Positions 37,226 through 46,119 of a stretch of 50,510 nt of DNA are shown here, piece after piece. Within the stretch, counting starts at the first letter, position 1; each line of letters opens with the position of its first letter. The notes beneath the pieces are model-generated. The model was given only the letters and a program-made list of their open reading frames with translations. It had not been told where the DNA came from and did not search any database. The DNA is taken from the NCBI GenBank assembly GCA_038745625.1, contig JBCDLG010000010.1, positions 1 through 50,510 on the forward strand, read 5' to 3'. A program made the translations under genes and the position numbers. This DNA comes from Parvularcula sp038745625. GTDB lineage: Bacteria > Pseudomonadota > Alphaproteobacteria > Caulobacterales > Parvularculaceae.

Positions 37226-38794
37226 ATGAAGCATCTCGTGATCGGCGCGCTCAGCGTCCTTGTTGGTGCCCTCAACCTGGCTTCGGCGCAGGTCGAGCGC
37301 GCACGTTTTGACGATAGCTCGTTTGCATTGGGCGTGCTCACTGAAAGCGATGGCGCTCTGCGGCGCACGCTTTGGGATGGCGCGGAGGCGCGGGATATCG
37401 AAGCGCAGCTGGAGGCGGTCCCCACCGCCTTTGACGATCCGGCCAAGCGCCTCATTCTCCGCCGGGTGCTTCTTTCGCCAGGGGAGAGCCCGCGGGATGC
37501 CGATGAAGCCCTGGCCGGCCTCAAGCTGCGCCGCGCTGTTGAGGCAGGGTATGTGATGGAGGCCGCGGCGCTGGCCGAGCTGACGCCTGGCCTTGCGATC
37601 AAGCCAACCCTAGCCGAGAGCGTGGCGTATAGAGATCTTCTCCTCCTCCAATATGATCGCGCTTGCGCGCGCGGCGCCAGCCTGCGTGAGGGACGCCAAG
37701 CGCCCTTTTTCGTCCGTCTCCGGGCTTTTTGTTATATTCATACCGGTGAGCGCGCTGCAGCTGACCTGACCATCAGTCTCGCCAAAGAAGAGGGCGTTTT
37801 AAGCGCCGAGGATGAGACCGCGCTGCGGTCTCTGCAGACCGGGTTTCCCACCGGCGCGCTTCCGAACAACGCTCTTCAGTATGCGGCCTTCCGAAAGCTT
37901 GGCGGCTTGGTCAATGAGGCTGATGTCGAGGTCGTGGCTGCACCCATCGTCACCGCCATTGCGATGGACCGTAACATCAGCAACACGGTCCGCATCGCCG
38001 CCTTGCGCCGCGCCGCACTTGAGGACCTGATGCCGCCGCGCGATTTGGGCCGGGTTGCCGAGTCCGTCCCCGGCACGCGCATTGCGCAGGATGTCGGCTT
38101 TATCAGGGCCTTGCCGCAGGGTTCCGGTGCGCGCGCTGGTGCGATCGGTGAGGCGCTTGTCGACAACAATGCTGATCCGGCTGCGTTTCTTCTCCGAGCC
38201 AAGATCTTCGGTACAGAAATCGCCTCAACGGCGCCTGATCCCTCTACCGATGAGTATGAGGTGGAGTACAGCCTGGCATGCCTCTTAAACGGCCGGTACG
38301 AGGCGGCCGAGCGCTGGATCCGCAGTGTTGCGACCCGCGAAGGACAGGGCGCGGAGACCGCCTTCTTCAACCTCACAAAGCTCTACAGCTATCTCCAACC
38401 AACCGCGGCGCAGCGCCTTGCTGGCGCGATCGGTGAGGACCTGCCGCTGCCGCCCGATATCGCCGTTGATGCGGCTGATCGAGCAGCGCAGGGCCAGCTC
38501 ACAGGCAACCTGCCCAACGTGGTGGACAACGCGCTGTCAGCGGCATCGAGCGGCAGCCAGGGGGCGCAGCTCTTGGCAGCGCTCACGGCCTCAACCATCA
38601 TTGCTGAGGGTGAGCTGGGCCGCATTCGCGACACGGTGGCGGCCAATCTCTATCAAGAGGCGGGCGGCTATGAGATCGCCCGGGCCGCTGTGTTCCGAAG
38701 CGCTGCGCTCAGCTCTGCCCCGCGCCTGCGGGTCGAGACGGTGAACCCGCAATTCTACCGTCCACGGCTGAAACCTGTGCGCACCCGCCGGTGA
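37226..38794 (+). CDS. exported alpha-helical protein of unknown function
   Basis: The 522-residue product has a signal peptide (MKHLVIGALSVLVGALNLAS before AQ) and a mature part that is almost entirely helical and Ala/Leu/Arg-rich, with repeat-like helix pairs such as the ALRRAALEDLMPPRDLGRVA stretch, suggestive of a TPR- or HEAT-like solenoid. Only three or four scattered cysteines occur and I see no catalytic motif. It lies between a tiny membrane peptide and xerD; the stop overlaps the xerD GTG as GTGA. A large uncharacterised exported protein in front of xerD-accA is common in related alphaproteobacteria. I do not assign a function. Confidence 0.8.
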   Translation: MKHLVIGALSVLVGALNLASAQVERARFDDSSFALGVLTESDGALRRTLWDGAEARDIEAQLEAVPTAFDDPAKRLILRRVLLSPGESPRDADEALAGLKLRRAVEAGYVMEAAALAELTPGLAIKPTLAESVAYRDLLLLQYDRACARGASLREGRQAPFFVRLRAFCYIHTGERAAADLTISLAKEEGVLSAEDETALRSLQTGFPTGALPNNALQYAAFRKLGGLVNEADVEVVAAPIVTAIAMDRNISNTVRIAALRRAALEDLMPPRDLGRVAESVPGTRIAQDVGFIRALPQGSGARAGAIGEALVDNNADPAAFLLRAKIFGTEIASTAPDPSTDEYEVEYSLACLLNGRYEAAERWIRSVATREGQGAETAFFNLTKLYSYLQPTAAQRLAGAIGEDLPLPPDIAVDAADRAAQGQLTGNLPNVVDNALSAASSGSQGAQLLAALTASTIIAEGELGRIRDTVAANLYQEAGGYEIARAAVFRSAALSSAPRLRVETVNPQFYRPRLKPVRTRR

Positions 38795-39723
38795 GTCGCT
38801 CGGACTCAGCGGCGATCGAGGCGTTCCTTGAAATGATGATGGTGGAGCGGGGTGCATCACCGCGGACGCTACGCAATTACGGGCGCGATCTTGGCCGTGT
38901 CGCGATATTCTTCTCTCAGCGGAACGTGACGCTGACGGAAGCGTCCCGCGACGATCTCGCGGCCTATCTTGCCAAGCTCGAGGAGACGGGGCGAAGCCGC
39001 GCGACGGCGGCGCTTTGCCTCTCAGCGCTCAGGCAATTTTATAGCTTTGCGTATGCGGAGGAATGGCGCAGCGACAACCCCGCCCTCACCCTAGAGACGC
39101 CCAAAAAGGAGCGGCGCCTTCCCAAAGTGCTGTCGGTCGATGAGGTTGAGCGGCTTCTCACCTTGGTGGATGAGGATGCGGCTACGGACGCGCCGAAAGC
39201 GCTGCGGCTGCAGGCGCTTCTTCATATTCTCTACTCCACCGGTCTGCGGGTGTCGGAGCTCGTGACCTTGCAAGCATCATCGCTTGTGGGGGGCGGCAGC
39301 GCGCTTCTTCGGGTGATTGGCAAGGGTTCCAAGGAACGGCTCGTGCCGCTGACGGAAGAGGCTGAGGAGGTTTTGGCGCGCTATCTGGACAGAGGCCGCC
39401 CTGCGTTCGTGCCCGAGGGCGGAAGCCCGTTTCTCTTCCCCTCGCGTAGCCAAACCGGGCATCTCACATCGGCCCGTTTTGCCCAACTTCTCAAAGATCT
39501 GGCGGCCAAGGTGGGTATTGATCCTGGACGCATCTCGCCGCATGTCCTGCGCCACGCTTTTGCCACCCATCTTCTTGAAGGCGGGGCGGATTTAAGGTCG
39601 CTCCAACACCTTTTGGGGCATGCTGACATCACGACGACGCAAGTTTACACCCATGTCCGTCAAGCGCGGTTGAGAGAGGCCCTCGAGACGCATCATCCGC
39701 TTGCGGCAGGGAAAAGGAATTGA
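38791..39723 (+). CDS. xerD: site-specific tyrosine recombinase XerD
   Basis: The 310-residue recombinase resolves chromosome dimers with XerC at dif, under FtsK control. The N-terminal SAM-like core-binding domain (AIEAFLEMMMVERGASPRTL) is followed by the catalytic domain with R153 (STGLRVSELV), K178 (RVIGKGSKERL), H251 and R254 (SPHVLRHAFATHLLEGGADL), H277 (LLGHADITTTQ) and the nucleophile Y286 (VYTHV). It starts with GTG overlapping the upstream stop. The C-terminus is slightly longer than E. coli XerD. accA follows after three bases. Confidence 0.96.
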   Translation: MSRSDSAAIEAFLEMMMVERGASPRTLRNYGRDLGRVAIFFSQRNVTLTEASRDDLAAYLAKLEETGRSRATAALCLSALRQFYSFAYAEEWRSDNPALTLETPKKERRLPKVLSVDEVERLLTLVDEDAATDAPKALRLQALLHILYSTGLRVSELVTLQASSLVGGGSALLRVIGKGSKERLVPLTEEAEEVLARYLDRGRPAFVPEGGSPFLFPSRSQTGHLTSARFAQLLKDLAAKVGIDPGRISPHVLRHAFATHLLEGGADLRSLQHLLGHADITTTQVYTHVRQARLREALETHHPLAAGKRN

Positions 39724-39726
39724 GCC

Positions 39727-40707
39727 ATGCGCACCTATTTGGATTTCGAAAAGCCGATCGCGGAGCTTGAAGACAAGATCGATGCGCTGCGCAGCCTCGA
39801 TGGCGACGCGGGTGCTGAAGTGGCGCCGGAGATCAAGCGGCTGGAGGAGAAGGCCGATAAACTCCTGCAGGATACCTATGAGGGGCTGACGCGCTGGCAG
39901 AAGACCCAAGTCGCACGGCACGCGGCGCGCCCCCATTTCACCGACTATGCGGAGCTGATCGCTGACAATTTCGTCGAGCTTTGCGGCGACCGCGCTTTTG
40001 GAGACGATCGTGCGATTATCGGCGGCACCGCGGTGGTTGGCGGCCACCGCGTGGTGCTGATCGGCCATGAGAAGGGCCGCGATACCGATAGCCGTATTGA
40101 GCACAATTTCGGCATGGCGCGGCCGGAAGGCTATCGCAAAGCGATCCGCTTGGTGGAGATGGCTGAACGCTTCGGGCTTCCTGTGATCACCCTTGTTGAT
40201 ACGGCAGGCGCCTACCCTGGCCGGGGTGCAGAAGAGCGGGGCCAAGCCGAGGCCATCGCATCATCGACGGCTGCGTTCTTGGGCGCAGGCGTACCGATCG
40301 TCTCGGTCATTTGCGGCGAGGGCGGATCCGGCGGCGCGGTGGCACTGGCCGCAGCGAACCGAGTCTTGATGCTCGAACATTCTGTCTACTCGGTGATTTC
40401 GCCGGAAGGCTGCGCCTCTATTCTATGGAAGGACGCGCAGAAAAAGGGCGAGAACAAAGCACCGGATGCGGCCGAAGCGATGAAGATCTCGGCTCAGGAT
40501 CTCGAAGAGCTTGGCGTCATTGATGCCATTATACCCGAGCCGGTCGGCGGCGCGCATCGGCTGCCCGACATTGCCATGGAAGCTGTCCGCGATGCGATTG
40601 TTGATGTGCTGAAGGAGCTCGAAGGTATGGGCCCTGACGAGATCAAAGCCCAGCGCCGCGAGAAGTTCTTGAACCTCGGCCGCATGGGTCTCGGCATAGC
40701 CGCATAA
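39727..40707 (+). CDS. accA: acetyl-CoA carboxylase carboxyltransferase subunit alpha
   Basis: The 326-residue subunit, with AccD, transfers CO2 from carboxybiotin to acetyl-CoA to make malonyl-CoA for fatty acid synthesis. It begins MRTYLDFEKPIAELEDKIDA. It carries GGTAVVGGHRVVLIGHEKGR, the oxyanion-hole segment DTAGAYPGRGAEERGQAEAI and GEGGSGGAVALAAANRVLML. AAGGA precedes the ATG. Its place after xerD is typical for alphaproteobacteria. Confidence 0.98.
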   Translation: MRTYLDFEKPIAELEDKIDALRSLDGDAGAEVAPEIKRLEEKADKLLQDTYEGLTRWQKTQVARHAARPHFTDYAELIADNFVELCGDRAFGDDRAIIGGTAVVGGHRVVLIGHEKGRDTDSRIEHNFGMARPEGYRKAIRLVEMAERFGLPVITLVDTAGAYPGRGAEERGQAEAIASSTAAFLGAGVPIVSVICGEGGSGGAVALAAANRVLMLEHSVYSVISPEGCASILWKDAQKKGENKAPDAAEAMKISAQDLEELGVIDAIIPEPVGGAHRLPDIAMEAVRDAIVDVLKELEGMGPDEIKAQRREKFLNLGRMGLGIAA

Positions 40708-40710
40708 CGA

Positions 40711-40740
40711 AAGGGCGCCCTCAAAGGGCGCCCGAATCTT
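40711..40740. terminator. bidirectional hairpin between accA and a convergent gene
   Basis: GGGCGCCCT (40713-40721) pairs perfectly with AGGGCGCCC (40725-40733) around CAA. On the plus strand only GAATCTT follows; on the minus strand TTTCGTT follows. It therefore probably serves the minus-strand gene at 40763-41431 and may also end the accA message. Confidence 0.7.
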
Positions 40741-40762
40741 CATCTATCGATTTTTCGTTAGC

Positions 40763-41431
40763 TTACTTCGTGCGGCGACGACGCGCTGCAGCCACAATAA
40801 GACCCGAGCCCATCAGAAGAGCAGCGCCAGGAACAGGCACTGGATCAACAGCAACTGCATCAATGTCAAAGCCGTCGGTGCTCACGGAGTCTGGGAAAAT
40901 CGCCTTGGTTGCATCGACCAGGAGGATATAGCTGAAAGTTTCCGAGATCGTCACGGTCTCGGCGGCAGCCGAACCGTTGGTTGCCGTACCAGCAAGTGTG
41001 TAGTTCAAACCACTCGTGAACGAAGCGAGATCTGCCAGCGGAACGTCTGATGTCGAACCAGGAAGCGTTGATCCGTAGTAGACATAGACAGCTTCGGGGT
41101 GATTGCTGCAGCCGCCGTCGACGACATTGTTACAACCAAAAGTGACTTCCACTGTTTGAGCGCTGCCGCCAACGAACGGCGAGCCGGGGAAGCCGAAGAA
41201 GGCGTAGGCAAGGCCATCATCGACGGTCGACAGACCTAACGAAAGAAAATTGATGGGGCTGCTGCCCACCTGATCAGGTGCTCCAAGCGCGTTGGACGGG
41301 TTTTCGCGCGCTGGGTTGGAATAGCTATCATTATCGTGCCACAGCACTTCGTCAGCGTAAACGACTGCGGCTTGGGCCGCTGAGAACAACATCGCGCAAG
41401 CGCCAGATGCTGCCAAGATAAGTTTTTTCAT
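40763..41431 (-). CDS. second exported protein with VPxPGA (PEP-CTERM-type) sorting tail
   Basis: The 222-residue product has a signal peptide (MKKLILAASGACAMLFSAAQ then AAVVYA) and a beta-sandwich-like mature part rich in Asn, Ser, Gly and Asp, including SNPARENPSNALGAPD, which recalls discoidin-like adhesin domains. A Cys pair (FGCNNVVDGGCSN) is present. The C-terminal tail VPVPGAALLMGSGLIVAAAR then RRRTK is closely similar to that of 26180-26941. Exosortase processing and surface anchoring are inferred; no exosortase is in the window. A GGGG ribosome-binding site precedes the ATG. Confidence 0.82.
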   Translation of the reverse strand: MKKLILAASGACAMLFSAAQAAVVYADEVLWHDNDSYSNPARENPSNALGAPDQVGSSPINFLSLGLSTVDDGLAYAFFGFPGSPFVGGSAQTVEVTFGCNNVVDGGCSNHPEAVYVYYGSTLPGSTSDVPLADLASFTSGLNYTLAGTATNGSAAAETVTISETFSYILLVDATKAIFPDSVSTDGFDIDAVAVDPVPVPGAALLMGSGLIVAAARRRRTK

Positions 41432-41590
41432 GGTTCAATCCCCACCAAGTTAATCAACGATACACTAAAACGCTATTCTTCGCAACTGCGTTAACCTGGT
41501 GTTTTCCCTAATTAACCAACAAAAATAGCACCTTAGCGCAATCCTGGGTTGCTCCGTGTGCTGGTCAGCACGTATGACGAGCTATGCGCG

Positions 41591-44500
41591 CTAGTCGGTT
41601 TTCTTCAGACTGGCGAGCACCGCGAAGGGGCTATCGGGATCGGCTTCCTTGCGCTTGCGTTGCGGCGCTGAGGTGAATGTCCGCGGTCCTTTGTCCTTCG
41701 GCGGGCGTTTCCCGCCTTTGCCCTTGGGAGGTCCGCCACGCTTGTCACCGGAAGCGTGTTTATCTTGCGCCTTCCCGCGGTACTGGCCGTCCCTTTTGCC
41801 GTCGCGCCGTGGCGGGCGGGGCGGCTGATAACGCCACAGGGTCACGGTTTCCATCTGAGGCTCGCCATCCGCGTCCGCGGCATGTTCCGGAGTCGGTGCG
41901 GCATCGTCAGCTGCTGACGCGGAAGCGGTGTCGTCGGTTGCCGCGGTGACGGTTGCATCAGCAGCAGGCGTATCGGCTGTAGGCGCGTCGCTGTCCGCCG
42001 CCTGGGCCTCCGATCCGCTGTCGGCTGGTGTATCAACCGCCGCAACGGCCTCGTCGCTCGGCGGGCTGGCGTCAACATCCGCAGACGCTGCAGTTTCCGC
42101 CTCGGTGTCAGCGAGAGGCGCTGTCTCGGTGGCTGCTTCCGAGGCCTTGCCATCGGCTGGCTCTTCAACCGGCTTGGGCTCCACCCGCCTCTCAACGGTC
42201 TGCTTCTTATAGCCGAGATTGCCGAGGATCTCTTCGAAGGCCTCACCCGACACACCGACGAGAGACATCATCCGTTGGTTGGTCTCAAAGCCTTGCTTGC
42301 CGCCTTCTTCGCGGGCTTTGCGGATTTCTTGTGCCAGCCGCTCGAGCATGTCGATCCGTACCGCGCGGGAGCCGGTCGGCCGATAGCCAACGGCATACCA
42401 AAAGGCATGCGGCACTTTCTCGTCGTTCGGCACCGACGTCGCGCCGGCGGGCGGAAATTCATTCGTACTTGGATCAACCTCAACCCAGAGCGACCAAAGA
42501 AGACCCAGGAACTGTGCTGGCGCTGGTTTCAAGAGGGCGGGCATATGCAGCGTGTACTCACCAAACCGCACGCCGAGCTTTCGCATACCGGCCCGTTCGT
42601 CTTGGGTGAGGGCTTTGATCTCATCCGCAATCGGACGGCGCGACACGGCACCAAAATTCTCCACCAGCCGGAAGGCGAGCCCGCGCGCATTGGGCGATAG
42701 GCTTTCAGGATCGTCCGACGGTCTGTTGAGCGATGCTTGCAGCGTCACCAGCGGTCCCGCGAGACCCTCCACACGGTCCGCGATGAAGGCGCGCAAGCGT
42801 TCCTCGATCGCGGCGACGGCGGAGGCTGGCATATGCTCCATCGCAACGAAGCGAAAATCCGGGCGCAAGGGCTGTGGGCCCTTGGTCAGCTGCGCGACAG
42901 CACCATGGCGCCACCAGATGCTGCCATCATCCTGCAGAGAGAACTCATCGGGCTTCGCTGCGGCAAGGGCCGCTGCACGGGCCATGAGCTCCGGCTGCAG
43001 CGCCTTGAGGGCGGCAAAACGCACGGCTTTCTCATGCGGACCTTTGGCTTTCGGGTCGAGAATAAACTGGAAGCCCAAGAGCCGTCCGACGAATTCGCCT
43101 TCCACGACGACCTCTCCATTGTTGCGCACGCCTCCTAAGAGAGGTGCATCGTCTTTCAAACGCTTCAAAAGCACTGACGTTCTTCGGTCAACGAAGCGTT
43201 GCGTCAGCCGCTCATGCAGCACATCGGAAAGCCGGTCTTCGATTCGCCGTGCTTCGTTCTGGAAGAACAGAGCATCGTCGAGCCAACCGGCGCGGTGGCT
43301 CAGATACGTCCAAGTGCGCACATGGGCAATGCGGTTCGAGACCGTATCGACATCGCCCTTAGTGTTATTGAGCCGCGAGAGCTGCGTCTCGGCCCATTCC
43401 CGGCCGATCCGCCCGCGATCAATCAGCTGGTGGTAGAGCTCGCCGAGCATGATGGCGTGCTCGTCGGGGGTCACTTTGCGGAAGTCGGGGACCTGACAGA
43501 CCTCCCAAAGGAGTTTGAGGGCCGCACCGCCTTTAGCCATGTCTTTAATATCATGGCGCCGGGCGAGGCGGCGCAGGGCATCCTCGTCGTCATCCATCCG
43601 AGCCCTGACGAGGTCTTGATCACCCGGTGAGGTCTCAAGCGCATGGAGGAGGGCGGGGAGGCTATCAAACCGCAGTTTGGGGTTGCGCCATTGGAGCGCT
43701 GTGACCGGTTCGAACTGGTGCTCCTCGACCTGCTCGACCAGCTCGTCGTCAAAGAGTGGGCACTCAGCTGTTGAACCCCACGTGCCGTCTTTGATGTGCC
43801 GCCCCGCGCGGCCAGCGATCTGCGCGATCTCTGATGGGTAGAGATGGCGCGCATTCTTGCCGTCAAACTTCCGTCCCTGGGCAAAGGCGACATGGTCTAT
43901 ATCCATGTTGAGGCCCATGCCTATGGCGTCCGTGGCGACGAGATAGTCGACCTCGCCTTCGTTATAGAGCGCAGCTTGCGCATTCCTCGTCCGTGGGCTG
44001 AGCGCCCCCATAACGACCGCAGCCCCGCCCCTCTGCCGACGGATGAGTTCGGCGATCGAATAGACGTTCTCTGCACTGAAAGCGACAATTGCCGAGCGGC
44101 GCGGAAGGCGGGTCACCTTCTTATGCCCCAGATAGGAGAGGTGCGAGAACCGCTCCCGCGCCATGAACTCAATATCCGGGATCAGGCGCTTGAGGATCGG
44201 CGCCATCGTGTCCGAGCCAAGGAGCAACGTCTCATGGCGCCCGCGGGCATGGAGGATGCGGTCGGTGAAGATCCGTCCGCGCTCGGGATCGGCCGCGAGC
44301 TGGACCTCATCGATCGCAAGGAAGCTGACCTCGCGCTCCAGCGGCATCGCCTCCACCGTGCAGACCCAGTAGGAGGGCTTGGACGGGATGATCTTCTCCT
44401 CACCCGTCACCATCGCGACCGCGCGCTCGCCGCGCTTGGACACCATTTTTTCATAGACCTCGCGTGCGAGCAGCCTCAGCGGCAGACCGATCATGCCCGT

Positions 44501-44617
44501 CGCATGAGCCGCCATGCGCTCAAGCGCGTAGTGGGTTTTGCCGGTGTTGGTGGGGCCCAGGACAGCCGTGATTCCACTCGGGCCAAGGCCCGTCGGCATG
44601 CGGGTGGAAGAGGACAT
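41591..44617 (-). CDS. SUV3-like DExH RNA helicase with long low-complexity tail
   Basis: The 1008-residue protein begins with a superfamily 2 helicase core. The Walker A motif is GPTNTGKTHYALERM, the DExQ box is FLAIDEVQLAADPERG, motif III is LLLGSDTMAP and motif VI is EIAQIAGRAGRHIKDG. This arrangement is that of mitochondrial SUV3 and its alphaproteobacterial relatives, linked to RNA turnover. A central region of unknown fold follows. The last roughly 200 residues change from acidic, Ala/Asp/Thr-rich repeats to a basic Lys/Gly/Pro/Arg-rich stretch (KRDGQYRGKAQDKHASGDKR), probably disordered and RNA-binding. It is divergent from the lipoprotein gene at 44735. Confidence 0.88.
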   Translation of the reverse strand: MSSSTRMPTGLGPSGITAVLGPTNTGKTHYALERMAAHATGMIGLPLRLLAREVYEKMVSKRGERAVAMVTGEEKIIPSKPSYWVCTVEAMPLEREVSFLAIDEVQLAADPERGRIFTDRILHARGRHETLLLGSDTMAPILKRLIPDIEFMARERFSHLSYLGHKKVTRLPRRSAIVAFSAENVYSIAELIRRQRGGAAVVMGALSPRTRNAQAALYNEGEVDYLVATDAIGMGLNMDIDHVAFAQGRKFDGKNARHLYPSEIAQIAGRAGRHIKDGTWGSTAECPLFDDELVEQVEEHQFEPVTALQWRNPKLRFDSLPALLHALETSPGDQDLVRARMDDDEDALRRLARRHDIKDMAKGGAALKLLWEVCQVPDFRKVTPDEHAIMLGELYHQLIDRGRIGREWAETQLSRLNNTKGDVDTVSNRIAHVRTWTYLSHRAGWLDDALFFQNEARRIEDRLSDVLHERLTQRFVDRRTSVLLKRLKDDAPLLGGVRNNGEVVVEGEFVGRLLGFQFILDPKAKGPHEKAVRFAALKALQPELMARAAALAAAKPDEFSLQDDGSIWWRHGAVAQLTKGPQPLRPDFRFVAMEHMPASAVAAIEERLRAFIADRVEGLAGPLVTLQASLNRPSDDPESLSPNARGLAFRLVENFGAVSRRPIADEIKALTQDERAGMRKLGVRFGEYTLHMPALLKPAPAQFLGLLWSLWVEVDPSTNEFPPAGATSVPNDEKVPHAFWYAVGYRPTGSRAVRIDMLERLAQEIRKAREEGGKQGFETNQRMMSLVGVSGEAFEEILGNLGYKKQTVERRVEPKPVEEPADGKASEAATETAPLADTEAETAASADVDASPPSDEAVAAVDTPADSGSEAQAADSDAPTADTPAADATVTAATDDTASASAADDAAPTPEHAADADGEPQMETVTLWRYQPPRPPRRDGKRDGQYRGKAQDKHASGDKRGGPPKGKGGKRPPKDKGPRTFTSAPQRKRKEADPDSPFAVLASLKKTD

Positions 44618-44734
44618 GACACCCCGGGTTGAGCAGGGTTTTGCGCCGCGGTCAAAGCCGCGCTAATGGCTTCTGCTACGGGTAAGAGACGAGGGACGTC
44701 GCGCAAGGACGCGCGGTTCCGAGGGGAGTGCATA

Positions 44735-45172
44735 ATGACCACGAGGATAAGCCAGGCGGCGGTTCGGGGCGCGATCGGCCTGATCGCAGCGTTCATGCTA
44801 TCCGCTTGTGGCGAAAGCGTTTCCCAGGACGAAGCTGGCGCGCCGCCGGCCGAGGCGTTGCCCGAAGATGCGCTCGGCACAGCGGCCCCTGAGGAGCTGA
44901 AGACCGCGCAATGCGTTCTCTGGCCGGGCGAGTATCGCGGCGATTGCCTGTTTGAGCCGCGCGGCCGCGGGTCGTTCGCGGTCACGCGGGATGACGGCAA
45001 GCCGTTCTATGACGACGTCCTCGAGGTCGTCGTTATGATCTACGCCCAGGGCGAGGCCAATGTCCGCAGCCGACTTGCAAGCGGTACGACCGCTGAATGG
45101 GGCGACGCCATGCGGTCAGAAAGCTATCCTGCCTGCTGGATTGGAACGGATTTCTCCGTCTGCGCTTATTGA
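44735..45172 (+). CDS. small predicted lipoprotein, function unknown
   Basis: The start at ATG 44735 has GAGGGGAG upstream. The 145-residue product carries the lipobox L22-S23-A24-C25, so it is probably lipid-modified and exported; Gly at +2 favours the outer membrane. The mature region has an acidic, Pro/Ala-rich linker and then a compact domain with four cysteines (AQCVLWPGEYRGDCLFEP and CWIGTDFSVC), likely two disulfides. No named family recognised. An open frame extends upstream to 44666, but those residues precede the signal peptide and are rejected. Confidence 0.75.
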   Translation: MTTRISQAAVRGAIGLIAAFMLSACGESVSQDEAGAPPAEALPEDALGTAAPEELKTAQCVLWPGEYRGDCLFEPRGRGSFAVTRDDGKPFYDDVLEVVVMIYAQGEANVRSRLASGTTAEWGDAMRSESYPACWIGTDFSVCAY

Positions 45173-45252
45173 TCACTGCCAGTTACCTGAGGTTCATGCG
45201 ACGCCCGCCGCGACCGTGCCCAATATGCACTGCGAACCGCCGGATGGAGTGA

Positions 45253-46119
45253 GTGTTGAGCGAACAGAACGGGCGCCTAGAGCAATGCGACGTCGGCGGA
45301 GGACGCCGCATCACCGCCTCGATTTTCGGATCACGACAGGCCGAACGCGTTCTTCTGTTCGATGCTGGCTCGTTCGGCTCATGGGTCGATGGCGCGCATC
45401 TCTGCCGAGAGCTCGCAGCGCGGGGGTGGCTGGCTGTCACCCATTCAAGGGCGGGGATGTATCCTAGCGAGCCTGCGCCAGAGGGTACCGTGCTTGACCC
45501 CCGGTTTCATGTTGCAGACATGCTCCGGCTGCTTGATACTCTTGAGATCCCTGTGCCAATTGTCCTGGCAGGTCATTCGATGGCCGGACTGCGCCTGCAC
45601 CATGCGGGCAACGTCACGGCCGATCGGCTTCGCGCGCTCGCCTTTATTGATGCTGTCTGCCCAAGCCTCGCCAAGCAGCGGACCTGGGCCGGATGGACCG
45701 TCTTTGCCAAGACGATTGCCCAAACCGGTGTTCAGGTGATGGGCAGCGCCATCGGCCCGATGCTCGAGAACTTCCACCCCAATGTCCTTGAGCTTGATGG
45801 CGACGAGCGACTGTCGAAGGTCAAGTCGATCAGCTCGCCAGAGCATCTCGCCACTGCCGCGGATGAGCTGAGGGCCATGGACCGACAATCGCGGGATGTG
45901 GAGGTCGAGGAGGCGCTGCACCTACCGGCGCTGTTCGCCACCGCGACACCGGTGAGCCAAGGCACAACGGCCCTGATGAAACGATATGCCGAAGCAGGCA
46001 CCTGGGCGGACCGGCTCAAATTTCCTGCTGAGGGCCACATTTCGATCCTGACGCCGCCAGCGACCGACACGATCGCTGACGGGATCGATGAGCTTTGGGA
46101 GGTCTCAGGGGCGGCCTAG
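45253..46119 (+). CDS. alpha/beta hydrolase
   Basis: The 288-residue protein has the fold's nucleophile elbow in VLAGHSMAGLRLH (S109), an early oxyanion-type strand VLLFDAGSFGSWVDG, and a late AEGHISIL that supplies the catalytic histidine. It is probably a cytoplasmic esterase, lipase or haloperoxidase-like enzyme; substrate unknown. GGAG (45246-45249) is only three bases from GTG 45253 but six from TTG 45256, so the true start may be one codon later. The stop codon shares the CTAG palindrome with the convergent flhF stop. Confidence 0.85.
   Translation: MLSEQNGRLEQCDVGGGRRITASIFGSRQAERVLLFDAGSFGSWVDGAHLCRELAARGWLAVTHSRAGMYPSEPAPEGTVLDPRFHVADMLRLLDTLEIPVPIVLAGHSMAGLRLHHAGNVTADRLRALAFIDAVCPSLAKQRTWAGWTVFAKTIAQTGVQVMGSAIGPMLENFHPNVLELDGDERLSKVKSISSPEHLATAADELRAMDRQSRDVEVEEALHLPALFATATPVSQGTTALMKRYAEAGTWADRLKFPAEGHISILTPPATDTIADGIDELWEVSGAA

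Noticed and set aside
38791..39723. XerD as an integrative-element integrase
   Set aside because: It is embedded in a housekeeping operon with accA, has the XerD-specific motifs and length, and no attachment site or cargo is adjacent.
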